From Cladorhizidae sp. MBARI D1340-BT2 (taxonomy: Eukaryota; Porifera; Demospongiae; Poecilosclerida; Cladorhizidae): 64,000 nucleotides of DNA. Each line of letters starts with the position of its first letter. Position 1 is the first letter of the stretch. Below are positions 35,250 to 44,825 of this stretch, piece after piece. The translations under genes were made by a program, and so were the position numbers. Under the pieces are notes generated by a model. The model saw nothing but the letters and a program-made list of their open reading frames with translations. It was not told the origin of the DNA and did not search any database. The stretch is taken from NCBI GenBank assembly GCA_028752905.1, contig JAQNBH010000004.1, forward strand, positions 8,374,559-8,438,558, in the 5' to 3' direction.

Positions 35250-36555
35250 TGATTTTACTGTCGCCTTTCGATCTTAATTCAGACCAGAACTTTCCTTCCA
35301 TATAGATGAGTCTTCTTCACAATGTGATACTAGGCTATATCACATAGTGTTACACAGTGTGATGCCATGCAACACAACCATCTGTAGTCTGGATCAACAC
35401 AACTCAGTCATATTCCTGCATTAGCAAAATCGTGCTCAAACTGTGCACGTGCCACACTTGGACTTACAAATCTAGAAATTGGTTACGATTACTTCTAGGA
35501 TCAGCTCTTGGCTTTGGTTTCTCACAAACGTGCCTTTCAAAGCTTGTGCAGATATCCTGTTGGAAGGACACACGTGTTGGACGCAATTATTCAATTGGGC
35601 ATGAATTACTAGGGCTGCTAAATCCAATTCAGTGCTGCTAGCTGAAGCCATTAACCAGCAGAGCAAGCTAACTAGCTAGTACTCTTTATAGGGAGCGTGT
35701 AGAGTCCATCAGACCTGTGTCAAAGTCCATTCTACTGACAGGTGTTTGGTTCACCATATGCTGCTCACACTAGCAATGCGACATATTCCAATGCCTAGAA
35801 TAGAACTTCATTCTAACGCATCTGCAATGCGACACATACTTTCTCTATTGTGAACATGCGCTTAACGTACATTGGTTCATCATCCCAATTAACGTTTTGA
35901 TAATCAAACAAAAACAATGATAAACACAGAGGTAGAATTTCAGAGACACTACCGAAGTAATTACCCTATGTAACTTCCTAGCTACTACATGTCATGCATT
36001 ATGTGTAGTTAAGTGTATCACTCTATGTAACTTCCTAGCTACTACATGTCATGGCATGCATTATGTATAGTTAGTGAAGACTCCATGCATGCTTGCTTCC
36101 TTTTACCAAAATTACAGACAAACGTATAGAGCTTCAGCTGCAGAGTTCAAGACCTCAAGTTCAGGCCCTAACCTTCTGCACTAATATACCAAGTTCATAT
36201 TAGGAAAGCCACAGTCGTGGTCTTAATTAGCAGACCTCTAAATACATCTAAAGGCAAACTATAATTAGCAAACCTCTAAATACAAACTATACATACAGAG
36301 CACTAGAGCACCCTAACCCAATCCAATTACAGTTTTGGCTATCTTCCGAAGCCTTCCAAATAAGGCCATTTCTTGTAGAAAGCTAACTGGGAAAAGTCCC
36401 TGGCTTAGGTAACAGCTATCTCATGGATAGCACGCACAATTCTGTGATCTTTGTGCAAGAAACCACATGGACAGAGCCATACCAAGTACATGAAGCTATG
36501 AGTCTTCATCAGTCTGATAATAACATAAGTGACGGTATATACTAATTAATGTTTT
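35250..36555. other. Intron stretch near the BTB exon 1 donor
   Basis: No gene was recognised. A ~60-bp duplication with TATGTAACTTCCTAGCTACT occurs at 35,968-36,010 and 36,024-36,070. A ~45-bp duplication with ATTAGCAGACCTCTAAATAC occurs at 36,225-36,290. Confidence 0.45.
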
Positions 36556-36561
36556 CCTCAC

Positions 36562-37181
36562 CTGCTACGTGCTGCCAGGATAGCTCTCACTCCACACACT
36601 GGCTGTCTCCCTTCTCCTACCAAGAATGTGACATCGCAAAGCTCGGGCATCGTGGCGAGAGCACTCAAATCCTGCACCAGACTCTCCTTGTTGACATAGG
36701 AACTTCCATATTGCATACCTTTAGCCTCTTGCCGACCCCAATCCAGGGTACTGGAGTCCGACGATAAGAAAACACCTTGCGGAGCGGCCCCATCAGTGAC
36801 ATGGTGCGACATGTGTCCATTCAAGTCCAGCGAGAAGTTTTTTATCTTCTGTTCTCGTTCCTCATCTCCATCGGTCGGAGAGAGAGCAAGAGTTCCATCC
36901 GTGGGAGAGAGTGTTAGAGAAGGGCTTTCCAAGCTGCTGTGAGTGGATCCCATTGCCATGGTGGCAAGGGAAGGGATGCTGGAGGTGCTATTTGTGACGC
37001 TGGTACCTGGGGTGACAAGAATGATGGGGGTGGAATGACGTTGGTAGGCATAAGAATAATCGCTCTGCAGGTAAAACTGGGTGGATTGGGTGAACAGGTC
37101 TGAAGAGGAAATTACTGACACATCCAAATCAGTGTCACTGAAGCTGCGGGATACAGCTGATGGCCTTCTCTGAAATTCCAT
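36562..37181 (-). CDS. BTB-BACK domain protein, coding exon 1
   Basis: First coding exon (206 codons plus two bases). The start ATG at 37,181-37,179 has A at -3 and G at +4, a good animal start context. Residues 1 to ~165 are Ser/Thr-rich and probably disordered, including a repeated LSPTDG motif (about residues 90-105). The BTB domain begins near residue 170 with LCDVTFLVGEGRQPVCGVRA and runs into the donor: ILAARS-AG|GTGAGG at 36,562/36,561. BTB domains mediate dimerisation and partner binding. The first helix and strands are here and the rest of the fold is in the exon at 15,197-13,820. The gene is divergent from the Alba-domain gene, about 0.7 kb from ATG to that gene's splice donor. Confidence 0.88.
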
Positions 37182-37751
37182 TTTAGCAATTGCTAGCTGA
37201 ACTTTCAGCAGACAGTATTAATAGCTACAACACTGAGAGTTGCCGTAGATTCGGCAATTATTTTCCTGACTTATAGACTGCGGAATCAATCATAAATATT
37301 TATAGCTGGCTCGTCACTAGGGCAATCTGAAACACTTTCAATTCCCCAAAATAAGCTGCATGTTATAGGAAATAAAGGGGGGAAAGGTCAGTCGTACAAC
37401 CAACAGGAAACTGAGGTGGTTTGTTGCCCCTAATCCAGTAGCTAGGTAACCGCCATACCTTATGAGGTATAATTCAAAAACGAAACTGAATAAGTCAGGT
37501 ATCTAGCTAAGTACGGTTTTACCTCCACTTGCACCAGAATCGCTAGAACCTCTAGAGCCCACTTCGATAGAGTCCCAGCTTCCATTTCTCATGAGAACTG
37601 ACATCTTTAGTCATGAGGTCGCGCAGAAACTATTAGCAACAAATTGGACTCCGAAGTGCATTGCAGGTCGTGCGGAACAGATTCTCAAGCTTATCACACG
37701 TGTAAACACCAAGGCATGATCTAGTCCGCCCACTTTTCCCGAAGTACTTAC

Positions 37752-37860
37752 CGCGTGTTTTTATTATTTATTTTAACTACTATGTGGGTGGAGAATAGGC
37801 TGTTTGTATGTACAAAGTGGACTGTAGTAAGTTATATGTACGTAGTAGCCGTGTCTCAGT
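37752..37860 (-). other. Possible 5' untranslated exon of the BTB gene
   Basis: A strong minus-strand donor, CGCG|GTAAGTACTT, falls at 37,752/37,751, upstream of the BTB start codon. A possible acceptor (AAAGTTCAG) lies about 20 bases before the ATG. This would make a short noncoding first exon. The upper boundary is unknown. Confidence 0.35.
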
Positions 37861-37905
37861 TGTGTAATGCTCCATTAGTGAGTTGTCATTAGTGAGTGTC
37901 CCGGC
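37752..37905. promoter_or_regulatory. Putative compact bidirectional promoter
   Basis: Two opposing strong donors, GTAAGTACTT on the minus strand at 37,751 and GTAAGGAG on the plus strand at 37,913, point away from each other with only about 160 bp between them. If both are first-exon donors, the two genes share a promoter in or overlapping this interval. No TATA box in a convincing position was seen. Confidence 0.4.
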
Positions 37906-37912
37906 TGTAACA
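37860..37912 (+). CDS. Rpp25-like gene, exon 1 (5' UTR plus first base of ATG)
   Basis: The exon ends ...GCTGTAACA at 37,912, followed by the consensus donor GTAAGG. Joined to the next exon (TGGAGCAC...) it gives AACATGG: the A of the start codon comes from this exon and TG from the next, with A at -3 and G at +4. The 5' boundary is a guess. The evidence is the donor, the phase and the resulting MEHY start, which matches my recollection of how vertebrate RPP25L begins. Confidence 0.5.
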
Positions 37913-38329
37913 GTAAGGAGAGGAAGGGATTAGTGGCTTGGTGTGTGAACTGCACCTTGGGCACCTTAGTTTCCAGGCAGTTGCAAGTCAAAAGTGACAC
38001 TTATCCCCTAGCACTCTGAGCTGGTCTTGCTAACCAACCTGTACCACCAAATCACTGCTTGGAAAGGTCTTTCATAAGGCATCCAGCTTTAGCTTCCTTG
38101 AAAAAAAACCCTGTTGGGGACACTTGACATAGTTCTGTCTTCTTACATATATTTCACTCTAGAGCCAATGTGCTTTGACCTGTCACATGACCTGAAATTG
38201 TGATGTTATTTTACCAGTACCACTTGGTGCATGGCCTGGCATTTTGCATGTGCTGGTTGAGCGTGGAGGTGGTGAAGGTTGCTCCACTTGCAGTGGCACT
38301 GAGGTTGGGATGCACTAATTTTCCGAGGA

Positions 38330-38670
38330 ATGTTAAAATTAATATTTTCCAACCTCACGCTTGACCACGTACTCAAGTTTTAGCGCGTAATGAAACCAGT
38401 CGTTGCATAGAGTAGGCCACTGGTGCGAATTTCAACTCTCTAGCACTTGGCAATCTGGAGATAAATGTGTTGCAAAATCAGGCACTCAGGTTTTGAGGTA
38501 CACTCACTTTAGCTCCAGTAACTTGGGTATAGTTATAGCTATGAAAAATGTTTTAGTATTAAAAGAGAGCGCACAGAGAAACCTATCTTTTGAGCTATAA
38601 ATATCAAGTCCTTACCATGAAGTGTGCAGAATCTATGAAGCTCTAAAGTGGTAACCACACGTTTTTTACG
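38330..38670. mobile_element. Foldback family, single-arm copy in Rpp25-like intron 1
   Basis: Same landmarks and order as the arm at 11.35-11.70 kb: TTTTAGCGCGTAATGAAA (38,379), TCAACTCTCTAGCACTTGGC (38,434), AAATCAGGCACTCAGG, AGAGAGCGCACAGAGAAACC (38,563) and AAAGTGGTAACCACAC (38,643). It is closer to the 11.4-kb copy than to the palindromes. Confidence 0.78.
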
Positions 38671-39319
38671 CCTCCTAGTTCACTAGTTAAGACAAACTGG
38701 AGGATTATCCAATCCTCCTTATACAAGTTTTCCCTGTTCCTGGCTAGCTAGCCTTTCTCATACCCTCCCTCCCAGTTTAGCTTAGTGCGGCTACATGTGG
38801 TTCGATACTTATGTCCCCAGATCTTTATCACGACTCTCTTATCAGCCATTCCTAGCATGCACAGAATCATGTCAAGCGTCTCAGACCCTTTTCTCACTTG
38901 TGATCTAATGCACTGGTCCTGTGCAAAAGTGGCTGGTTTTCGAGCCAAGAGCAGTTTTTTCAGATATCAAGTGGTTGTGGTGTAAATGGAGGGGGGGGGG
39001 GATGTTAGAATGTCCACAGCACAATGCACATAATTATGTAACAAACCACACAATTAATAAAGGTGATAAGCTAAGTACAATTAACTTTACTAATTGAGTG
39101 TATTGAGATGTGATATTTGCCAGAACATGAATGCAATCAACACCCCTCCAAAAAAATATTCGGGGGGGGGGGGGGGGGGGGGGGAGAATGCCAGGTGTGG
39201 CAATAAGTGAGACTTAAATCTTACCAAATATATAAGCTCATATATAAGCTCATTGTCAATTATATTATAGCTAAGTGCTTTTGTATAATTGGATCACGTA
39301 TTTGATATTTCTTTTGCAG

Positions 39320-39441
39320 TGGAGCACTATGCTAAGAAGCACAGCTCTTACTTCGAGGACCCGTGCAGACCTAACGAAGTGCGGGTGGCGGGAAGTGGAA
39401 AAGCTCGTGACCTTTGCAACAAAGCAAGTCACTTTGTAAAG
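39320..39441 (+). CDS. Rpp25-like Alba-domain protein, exon 2
   Basis: 122 nt between an acceptor TTTCTTTTGCAG (39,319) and a donor AAG|GTTGGC (39,442). It encodes the end of Met plus 40 residues: EHYAKKHSSYFEDP, then NEVRVAGSGKARDLCNKA, the first strand and helix of an Alba fold. With exon 3 (phase 0) it aligns without gaps to the Alba pattern EIR...G..RN.......L....G....I...A.G.A..K.V...E..K, as remembered. A better-looking donor, TTT|GTAAAG, lies six bases earlier and keeps frame, but using it would drop VK from the helix. Alba-like Rpp25 pairs with Rpp20 and binds the P3 arm of RNase P and MRP RNA in the nucleolus. Confidence 0.82.
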
Positions 39442-39589
39442 GTTGGCAGCCTGTGACCACACGATGATTTTCTGCAGTGTTTATACGGTTGCATGTTAGA
39501 ATTAAACTGGCTGGGTCGGGCGAATGCGAGTTTGAGAGTGATGGTCTGAAAAGGTGATGGTCTGAAAATTGAAAGGTTTACAGACAATG

Positions 39590-39665
39590 GATACAATAAC
39601 CTTCTCAATAATCAACTTGAAAAATTATGTTCCCTCACCGTTTAGACTAGATCCTCTAGCCTAGA
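39590..39665. mobile_element. Hammerhead-family left arm fragment
   Basis: ACCTTCTCAATAATCAACTT (39,599-39,618) followed by CTCACCGTTTAGACTAGATC matches the left arm of the family, including a mutated GTTTCGACTAGA ribozyme edge. It ends in T-rich DNA; no array or right arm is present. Confidence 0.65.
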
Positions 39666-40195
39666 TTTTTTTAAATTTTATTTATTATTATTTTAAGCAG
39701 GGCTGCAAGCATTGTTGGGCAAGGGTTTTAGTAACTCGGCGGCAAAGACAAGCGTAACTATAGCGACAAGCCGACAACTCCAGTGACGTTCTCTCCCCAA
39801 ATTATGTTTCTTGAGCTTCGTAAGAATACACATCTATCCAGAGGTGGTGTGGACAACCTGGGAGGGGGAATAATTATGGATGTCCCAATGTTCAATTTAT
39901 TGCTCACCTATAGGGGTGAACTTTGGACCTCGGTGGGATTGTAGTAGACCACCTGACCAGAAAATTGATAACTAGCACAGCAGCAGTTGGTCACTCTATG
40001 AACATAGACCAATAGTTGGCTGGAGGTGACCTCAGTTATTATTATGATGACCTTTAAACTTGAAAGAGAATTACACACCACAATTATGCAACAAATAACA
40101 TTGTGTCAGAGGGGGTTTGTGTCAGTGGGGGTTTGTCAGGGGGGGGGGGGGTTGCAGTGTCAGGGGGGGTTTGTCAGGGTGGATTTGCGGGAAAT
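39666..40195. other. Intron stretch with G-rich blocks
   Basis: Rpp25-like intron 2. No coding signal was seen. G tracts of 10-12 occur at 40,140-40,151 next to three copies of a GTCAGGGGGGGTTT-like unit (40,105-40,180). Confidence 0.45.
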
Positions 40196-40199
40196 GCTT

Positions 40200-40475
40200 G
40201 CAACCAGCACCATTGCAGTGGCCTGGTGAAGATGGTCGCCATTGCAGTGGCCTGGTGAAGATTGTCGCCATTGCGGTGGCCTGGTGAAGATGGTCGCCAT
40301 TGCAGTGGCCTGGTGAAGATGGTCGCCATTGTAGTGGCATGGTGAAGATGGTCGCCATTGCAGTGGCCTGGTGAAGATGGTCGCCATTGCAGTGGCATGG
40401 TGAAGATGGTCGCCATTGCAGTGGCATAGTGAAGAAGGTCGTCATTGCAGTGGCATGGTGAAGATGGTCGTCATT
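40200..40475. repeat. Minisatellite, ~29-bp unit
   Basis: About ten copies containing GTGAAGATGGTCGCCATTGC followed by AGTGGC. The three overlapping minus-strand frames it creates are not genes. Confidence 0.92.
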
Positions 40476-40582
40476 GCTGAGTGAGGTCCTGTGTGAGATG
40501 GCTTCATTAAAACTAGACAAAAATGCAAAATGCCAGTTTTCTGACTTTCGTTCAGCATTAATATCAGAACTTTAGATAAAAA

Positions 40583-40695
40583 AGGTGTGCTATTATACAG
40601 ATGAGAGCATATATTGTACAGATGAGAGCCGGCCACAGTACAGATGAGACAGAGCGTGCTACTAAACAGATGAGACAGGGCGTGTAATTGGGTAA
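40583..40695. repeat. Inverted seed of the 25-bp repeat at 47.8 kb
   Basis: About four loose copies of ACAGATGAGACAGAGCGTGC, the reverse complement of the unit amplified at 47.8-48.4 kb. They are spaced irregularly, as in an unexpanded ancestral copy. Confidence 0.75.
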
Positions 40696-41525
40696 TAGTA
40701 CACCCCAAAGCTAATTGGTTAATTTTGGCTTCAAGGCAAACTACTAGGACGATGTTTCAAGATGTTTCAAGACCAGGCAGAGCGAATCTAGCGATGCCAA
40801 AGTGTTGTGTGCAAGTGCTGTGATGTATTGAACACGCATACATACATACACACAGATGTTGTCTTTTCACTCTCTCCCTGAACTTGACAAAGGCACAGCC
40901 CTGTCTACGCCCCCAGGACAAACAGTGTAATCCTGGGGGCGTGCTTGTATCTGGAACAGCATTTGATATTGTGAGTAGCTGTCAATCAATACGGCTCTGA
41001 TCCAGAAACAGAAAGTGTGATTTTTTTGACTGCTGCATAGCAGCTGCTAAAATGATTCCTTGTTCTGATAGCTGACTGTTGAGTAGGGGAGCCCTCATCT
41101 TTGCCACTGCCTTTGTACACTTCTGCATGGGTAATTTTCATTCAAAATTCAGGATTGGTCTGTATGCAGCTGGCCCCATGCATCTGTGTGACGGATGCCT
41201 TCTTTCTGAGCTCTGTTTAATTAATTTTTTATTCGTGATTAAGATTTGTATTACTTTGTATTCATATTGTGTCTTCATGCTGTGCACTATTTACTATTTC
41301 CTTATCCAGTCTGTCTTCCCTCCTCCCTCACCTCTTCCTCTTCTTCTCCACCTCCCACTCCTTCTCTATTTCCTAATCCCCTCTATCTCCTCCACCTCCC
41401 CCCCTCGCCTCCTCTCCTCTTCCTCTATCTCTTTTGCTCCAGCTCCTCCTCCTAACATCAGCATAACTTGCACCCTTGAGAAATGTAGTTGCTATAGTAA
41501 TGCTTGAATGTGAATCCAACACATT
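40696..41525. other. Intron stretch without recognised features
   Basis: Contains a CT-rich tract (about 41,310-41,450) that generates Ser/Pro-rich frames. A short inverted pair, GGGGGCGTGC/GCCCCCAGG-like, lies near 40,910-40,945. No gene was recognised. Confidence 0.4.
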
Positions 41526-41527
41526 TT

Positions 41528-42720
41528 ATCTGACAGCTACTAACTGTGTAGCCAGTTCTCTCTCCTCTACTGACTGTGCAGCCAGTTCTTTCTCCTCTAC
41601 TGACTGTTCAGCCAGTTCTCTCTCCTCTACTGACTGTGTAGCCAGTTCTCTCTCCTCTACTGACTGTGCAGCTAGTTCTCTCTCTACTGAATGTGCAGCC
41701 AGTTCTCTCTCTTCTACTGACTCTGCAGCTAGTTCTCTCTCCTCTACTAACTGTGCAGCCAGTTCTCTCTCCTCTACTGACTCTGCAGCTAGTTCTCTCT
41801 CCTCTACTAACTGTGCAGCCAGTTCTCTCTCCTCTACTAACTGTGCAGCCAGTTCTCTCTCCTCTACTGACTCTGCAGCTAGTTCTCTCTCCTCTACTAA
41901 CTGTGCAGCCAGTTCTCTCTCCTCTACTGACTGTGCAGCCAGTTCTCTCTCCTCTACTGACTCTGCAGCTAGTTCTCTCTCCTCTACTGACTGTGCAGCC
42001 AGTTCTCTCTCCTCTACTGACTGTGCAGCCAGTTCTCTCTCCTCTACTGACTGTGCAGCCAGTTCTCTCTCCTCTACTGACTGTGCAGCCAGTTCTCTCT
42101 CCTCTACTGACTGTGCAGCCAGTTCTCTCTCCTCTACTGACTGTGCAGCCAGTTCTCTCTCCTCTACTGACTGTGTAGCCAGTTCTCTCTCCTCTACCGA
42201 CTGTGCATCTAGTTCTCTCTGCTCTACTGACTGTGCAGCCAGTTCTCTCCTCCACTGACTGTGCAGCCAGTTCTCTCTCCTCTACTAACTGTGCAGCCAG
42301 TTCCCTCTCCTCTACTGACTGTGCAGCCAGTTCTCTCTCCTCTACTGACTGTGTAGCCAGTTCTCTCTCCTCTACTGACTGTGCGGCCAGTTCTCTCTCC
42401 TCTACTGACTGTGAAGCCAGTTCTCTCTCCTCTATAGACTGTGCAGCTAGTTCCCTCTCCTCTACTGACTGTGCAGCCAGTTCTGTCTCCTCTACTGACT
42501 GTACAGCAGTTCTCTAAACTCTACTGACTATGAAGCCAGTTCTCTCTCCTCTACTGCCTAAATGAAGTCAGCTCTCTCTTGTCTACTGATTGTGCAGCCA
42601 GTTCTCTCTCCTCTACTATGCAGCCAGTTCTCTCTCCTCTACTGACTATATGAAGTCAGTTCTCACTCCTTTATTGACTGTGCAACAAGTTTTCTCTCCT
42701 CTTACTGACTGTGTGCCAAT
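41528..42720. repeat. Minisatellite, 30-bp unit, ~38 copies
   Basis: Copies of GCCAGTTCTCTCTCCTCTAC followed by TGACTGTGCA. Because 30 is a multiple of three, both strands stay open for more than 200 codons. Variants (CTGACTCTGCAGCTAG against CTGACTGTGCAGCC) alternate in the first half, showing duplication of two-unit blocks. Confidence 0.95.
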
Positions 42721-42724
42721 TTCT

Positions 42725-43225
42725 CTTGTTCTCCTCAATCTGCGCCAACCATGTGATGTGACAACCATTTTCTTTTGCTGTCCTTTTATTCAAGACGGGT
42801 GACTTGCTCGTATTTTAATGTGGTTCAAGATAACTATATATAAGCAGATTTAGTCACGTGCAGCAATACTAACTCTCCCGGTCAACTCCCCACTGGGGGG
42901 GGGGGGGGGGGGGGGTTCTCGCAATGCTCACCAATATGGGCAGAGACAAAATAGCATGCTAGTATCAGAGATCAGAGTTGTCGATGATTGCCTGATCTAT
43001 GGATGTGGTCTTCAAGATTGCTGGGAATCCGGGCTAATGTATTTGAATATTTTTTCCTTCCCCTTTCTTTCATTCCATCTTCCATTATTTTTGTGTGCAT
43101 TTCTAAGCACTGAACCACCTTTGGTAGCTACATGTAGGAGACACGAATCCCTCACCTCATCCATGGATGTGCAAGATTGCCGTGAAGCCGGGCAGTATTA
43201 GAAAGGAAAAAATCTCTTTTTTCCT
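42725..43225. other. Intron stretch with a G tract
   Basis: A G tract of about 21 bases sits at 42,894-42,915. A ~45-bp segment with GATGTG..CAAGATTGC..G.GAA..CCGGGC occurs twice (43,000-43,035 and 43,160-43,195). No gene was seen. Confidence 0.4.
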
Positions 43226-43229
43226 TTTT

Positions 43230-43890
43230 ATCGCATTATTTACCTATCAATGAATTCTCAGTTAACATACATGTAATAACATTAAAATCACCTTCTCAAT
43301 AATCAACTTCAAATTGTATTCACTCAACGTTTCGACTAGATGCTCTAGCCTTCATCAGGAATAATGACTAGATGCTCTGGCCTTCATCAGGAATAATGAC
43401 TAGATGCTCTAGCCTTCATCAGGAATAATGACTAGATCTCTAGCCTTCATCAAGAATAATGAAGAGATGCTCTAGCCTTTATCAGGAATAATGACTAGAT
43501 GCTCTAGTCTTCATCAGGAATAATGACTAGATGCTCTAGCCTTCATCAAGAATAATGAAGAGATGCTCTAGCCTTTATCAGGAATAATGACTAGATGCTC
43601 TAGTCTTCATCAGGAATAATGACTAGATCTCTAGCTTTCATCAAGAATAATGAAGAGATGCTCTAGCCTTTATCAGGAATAATGACTAGATGCTCTAGCC
43701 TTCATCAGGAATAATGACTAGATCTCTAGCCTTCATCAAGAATAATGAAGAGATGATCTAGCCTTTATCAGGAATAATGACTAGATGCTCTAGTCTTCAT
43801 CAGGAATAATGAAGGCTAGAGCATCTAGTCGAAACGAGTGAATACAATTTGTAGTTGATTATTGAGAAGGTGATTTCATTATTTTTGCTG
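43230..43890. mobile_element. Hammerhead-bearing inverted element with 32-bp array
   Basis: The most complete member of the family. The left arm (about 43,233-43,360) has TATCAATGAATTCTCAGTTA, AATCACCTTCTCAATAATCA and ATTCACTCAACGTTTCGACT. An array of about 15 units of 32 bp (CTAGATGCTCTAGCCTTCAT then CAGGAATAATGA) follows to about 43,815. The right arm is the reverse complement of the left (GCATCTAGTCGAAACGAGTG, GTTGATTATTGAGAAGGTGA, to about 43,885). The left arm carries an intact hammerhead core on the minus strand. The right-arm copy has lost CTG of CTGATGA and the cleavage triplet. There is no protein-coding capacity. Confidence 0.85.
43316..43366 (-). ncRNA. Hammerhead ribozyme core, intact residues
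   Basis: Minus strand, 5' to 3'. CTGATGA (plus 43,352-43,358) is followed by A and the stem II hairpin GGCTAGA-GCA-TCTAGTC (7 bp with one G-U, plus 43,334-43,350). GAAA follows (43,330-43,333), then C-G-U-U with cleavage expected after U at 43,326. Stem I is six pairs (C-G, U-A, U-G, A-U, U-G, U-A) between 43,359-43,364 and 43,325-43,320. Stem III would be only A-U closed by CG in one molecule; ACGU is self-complementary, so a dimeric form with a 4-bp stem III is expected, as described for other short stem III hammerheads. Activity is untested. Confidence 0.65.
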
Positions 43891-43964
43891 CACAAATCTA
43901 TCGTCTGTTAATTAAGGTGCACAGGAGGACTGTGCGCCGAAATTCAACTATACTTTTTTGGGGC

Positions 43965-44645
43965 TTCTCACAGTAGTAGCTAGTCATCCAAGCTGATGTT
44001 GCATGCATGTCATGGATTACTGGGTTGTTAGCTTCTCACAGTAGTAGCTAGTCATCCAAGCTGATGTTGCATGCATGTCATGGATTATACTGGGTTGTTA
44101 GCTTCTCACAGTAGTAGCTAGTCATCCAAGCTGATGTTGCATGCATGTCATGGATTATGCTGGGTTGTTAGCTTCTCACAGTAGTAGCTAGTCATCCAAG
44201 CTGATGTTGCATGCATGTCATGGATTATGCTGGGTTGTTAGCTTCTCACAGTAGTAGCTAGTCATCCAAGCTGATGTTGCATGCATGTCATGGATTATGC
44301 TGGGTTGTTAGCTTCTCACAGTAGTAGCTAGTCATCCAAGCTGATGTTGCATGCATGTCATGGATTATGCTGGGTTGTTAGCGTCTCACAGTAGTAGCTA
44401 GTCATCCAAGCTGATGTTGCATGCATGTCATGGATTATGCTAGCTTCTCACAGTAGTAGCTAGTCATCCAAGCCGATGTTGCATGCATGTCATGGATTAT
44501 GCTGGGTTGTTAGCTTCTCACAGTAGTAGCTAGTCATCCAAGCTGATGTTGCATGCATGTCATGGATTATGCTGGGTTGTTAGCTTCTCACAGTAGTTAG
44601 CTAGTCATCCAAGCTGATGTTGCATGCATGTCATGGATTATGCTG
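43965..44645. repeat. Minisatellite, 70-bp unit, ~9.7 copies
   Basis: Very homogeneous units with GCTTCTCACAGTAGTAGCTA, GTCATCCAAGCTGATGTTGC and ATGCATGTCATGGATTATGC. One unit (near 44,440) has a short deletion. The high identity points to recent amplification. Confidence 0.95.
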
Positions 44646-44825
44646 GGACTGTCCAGGGTGTTCAGAGGTCAAAGTTGTTCCCTACCATGGGGGAGCAAGT
44701 TTGAACTGGAGATATGCACAGATATCCTGGGATGTCCGTGGAATCACTGAACCAGCCACGGTAGCTAGGAGACACGAATCCCTGCACCTGCTCACATAAT
44801 GTACAAGAAAACAACAACACATTTA
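44646..44825. other. Intron spacer
   Basis: Short spacer; no feature was recognised. Confidence 0.4.

Larger units (their letters stand above)
15198..36561 (-). other. 21.4-kb intron of the BTB-BACK gene
   Basis: The donor on the minus strand is AG|GTGAGG at 36,561 and the acceptor is TTTCCAG|A at 15,198. Both flanking exon ends are in matching phase inside the conserved BTB domain, so the intron is well supported from sequence alone. It contains a Mutator-like relic, a TTAA-flanked element, two palindromic foldbacks, a pogo-type deletion element and at least six minisatellites. No nested gene was recognised. Confidence 0.88.

Noticed and set aside
41476..42258. 260-codon Ser-rich frame (plus) and 215-codon frame (minus)
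   Set aside because: The 30-bp unit length keeps every frame free of stops; both strands are equally open, as expected from a minisatellite.
43815..43860. Hammerhead on the right arm at 43.8 kb
   Set aside because: CTG of CTGATGA and the NUH triplet after GAAAC are missing, so it cannot be an active core.
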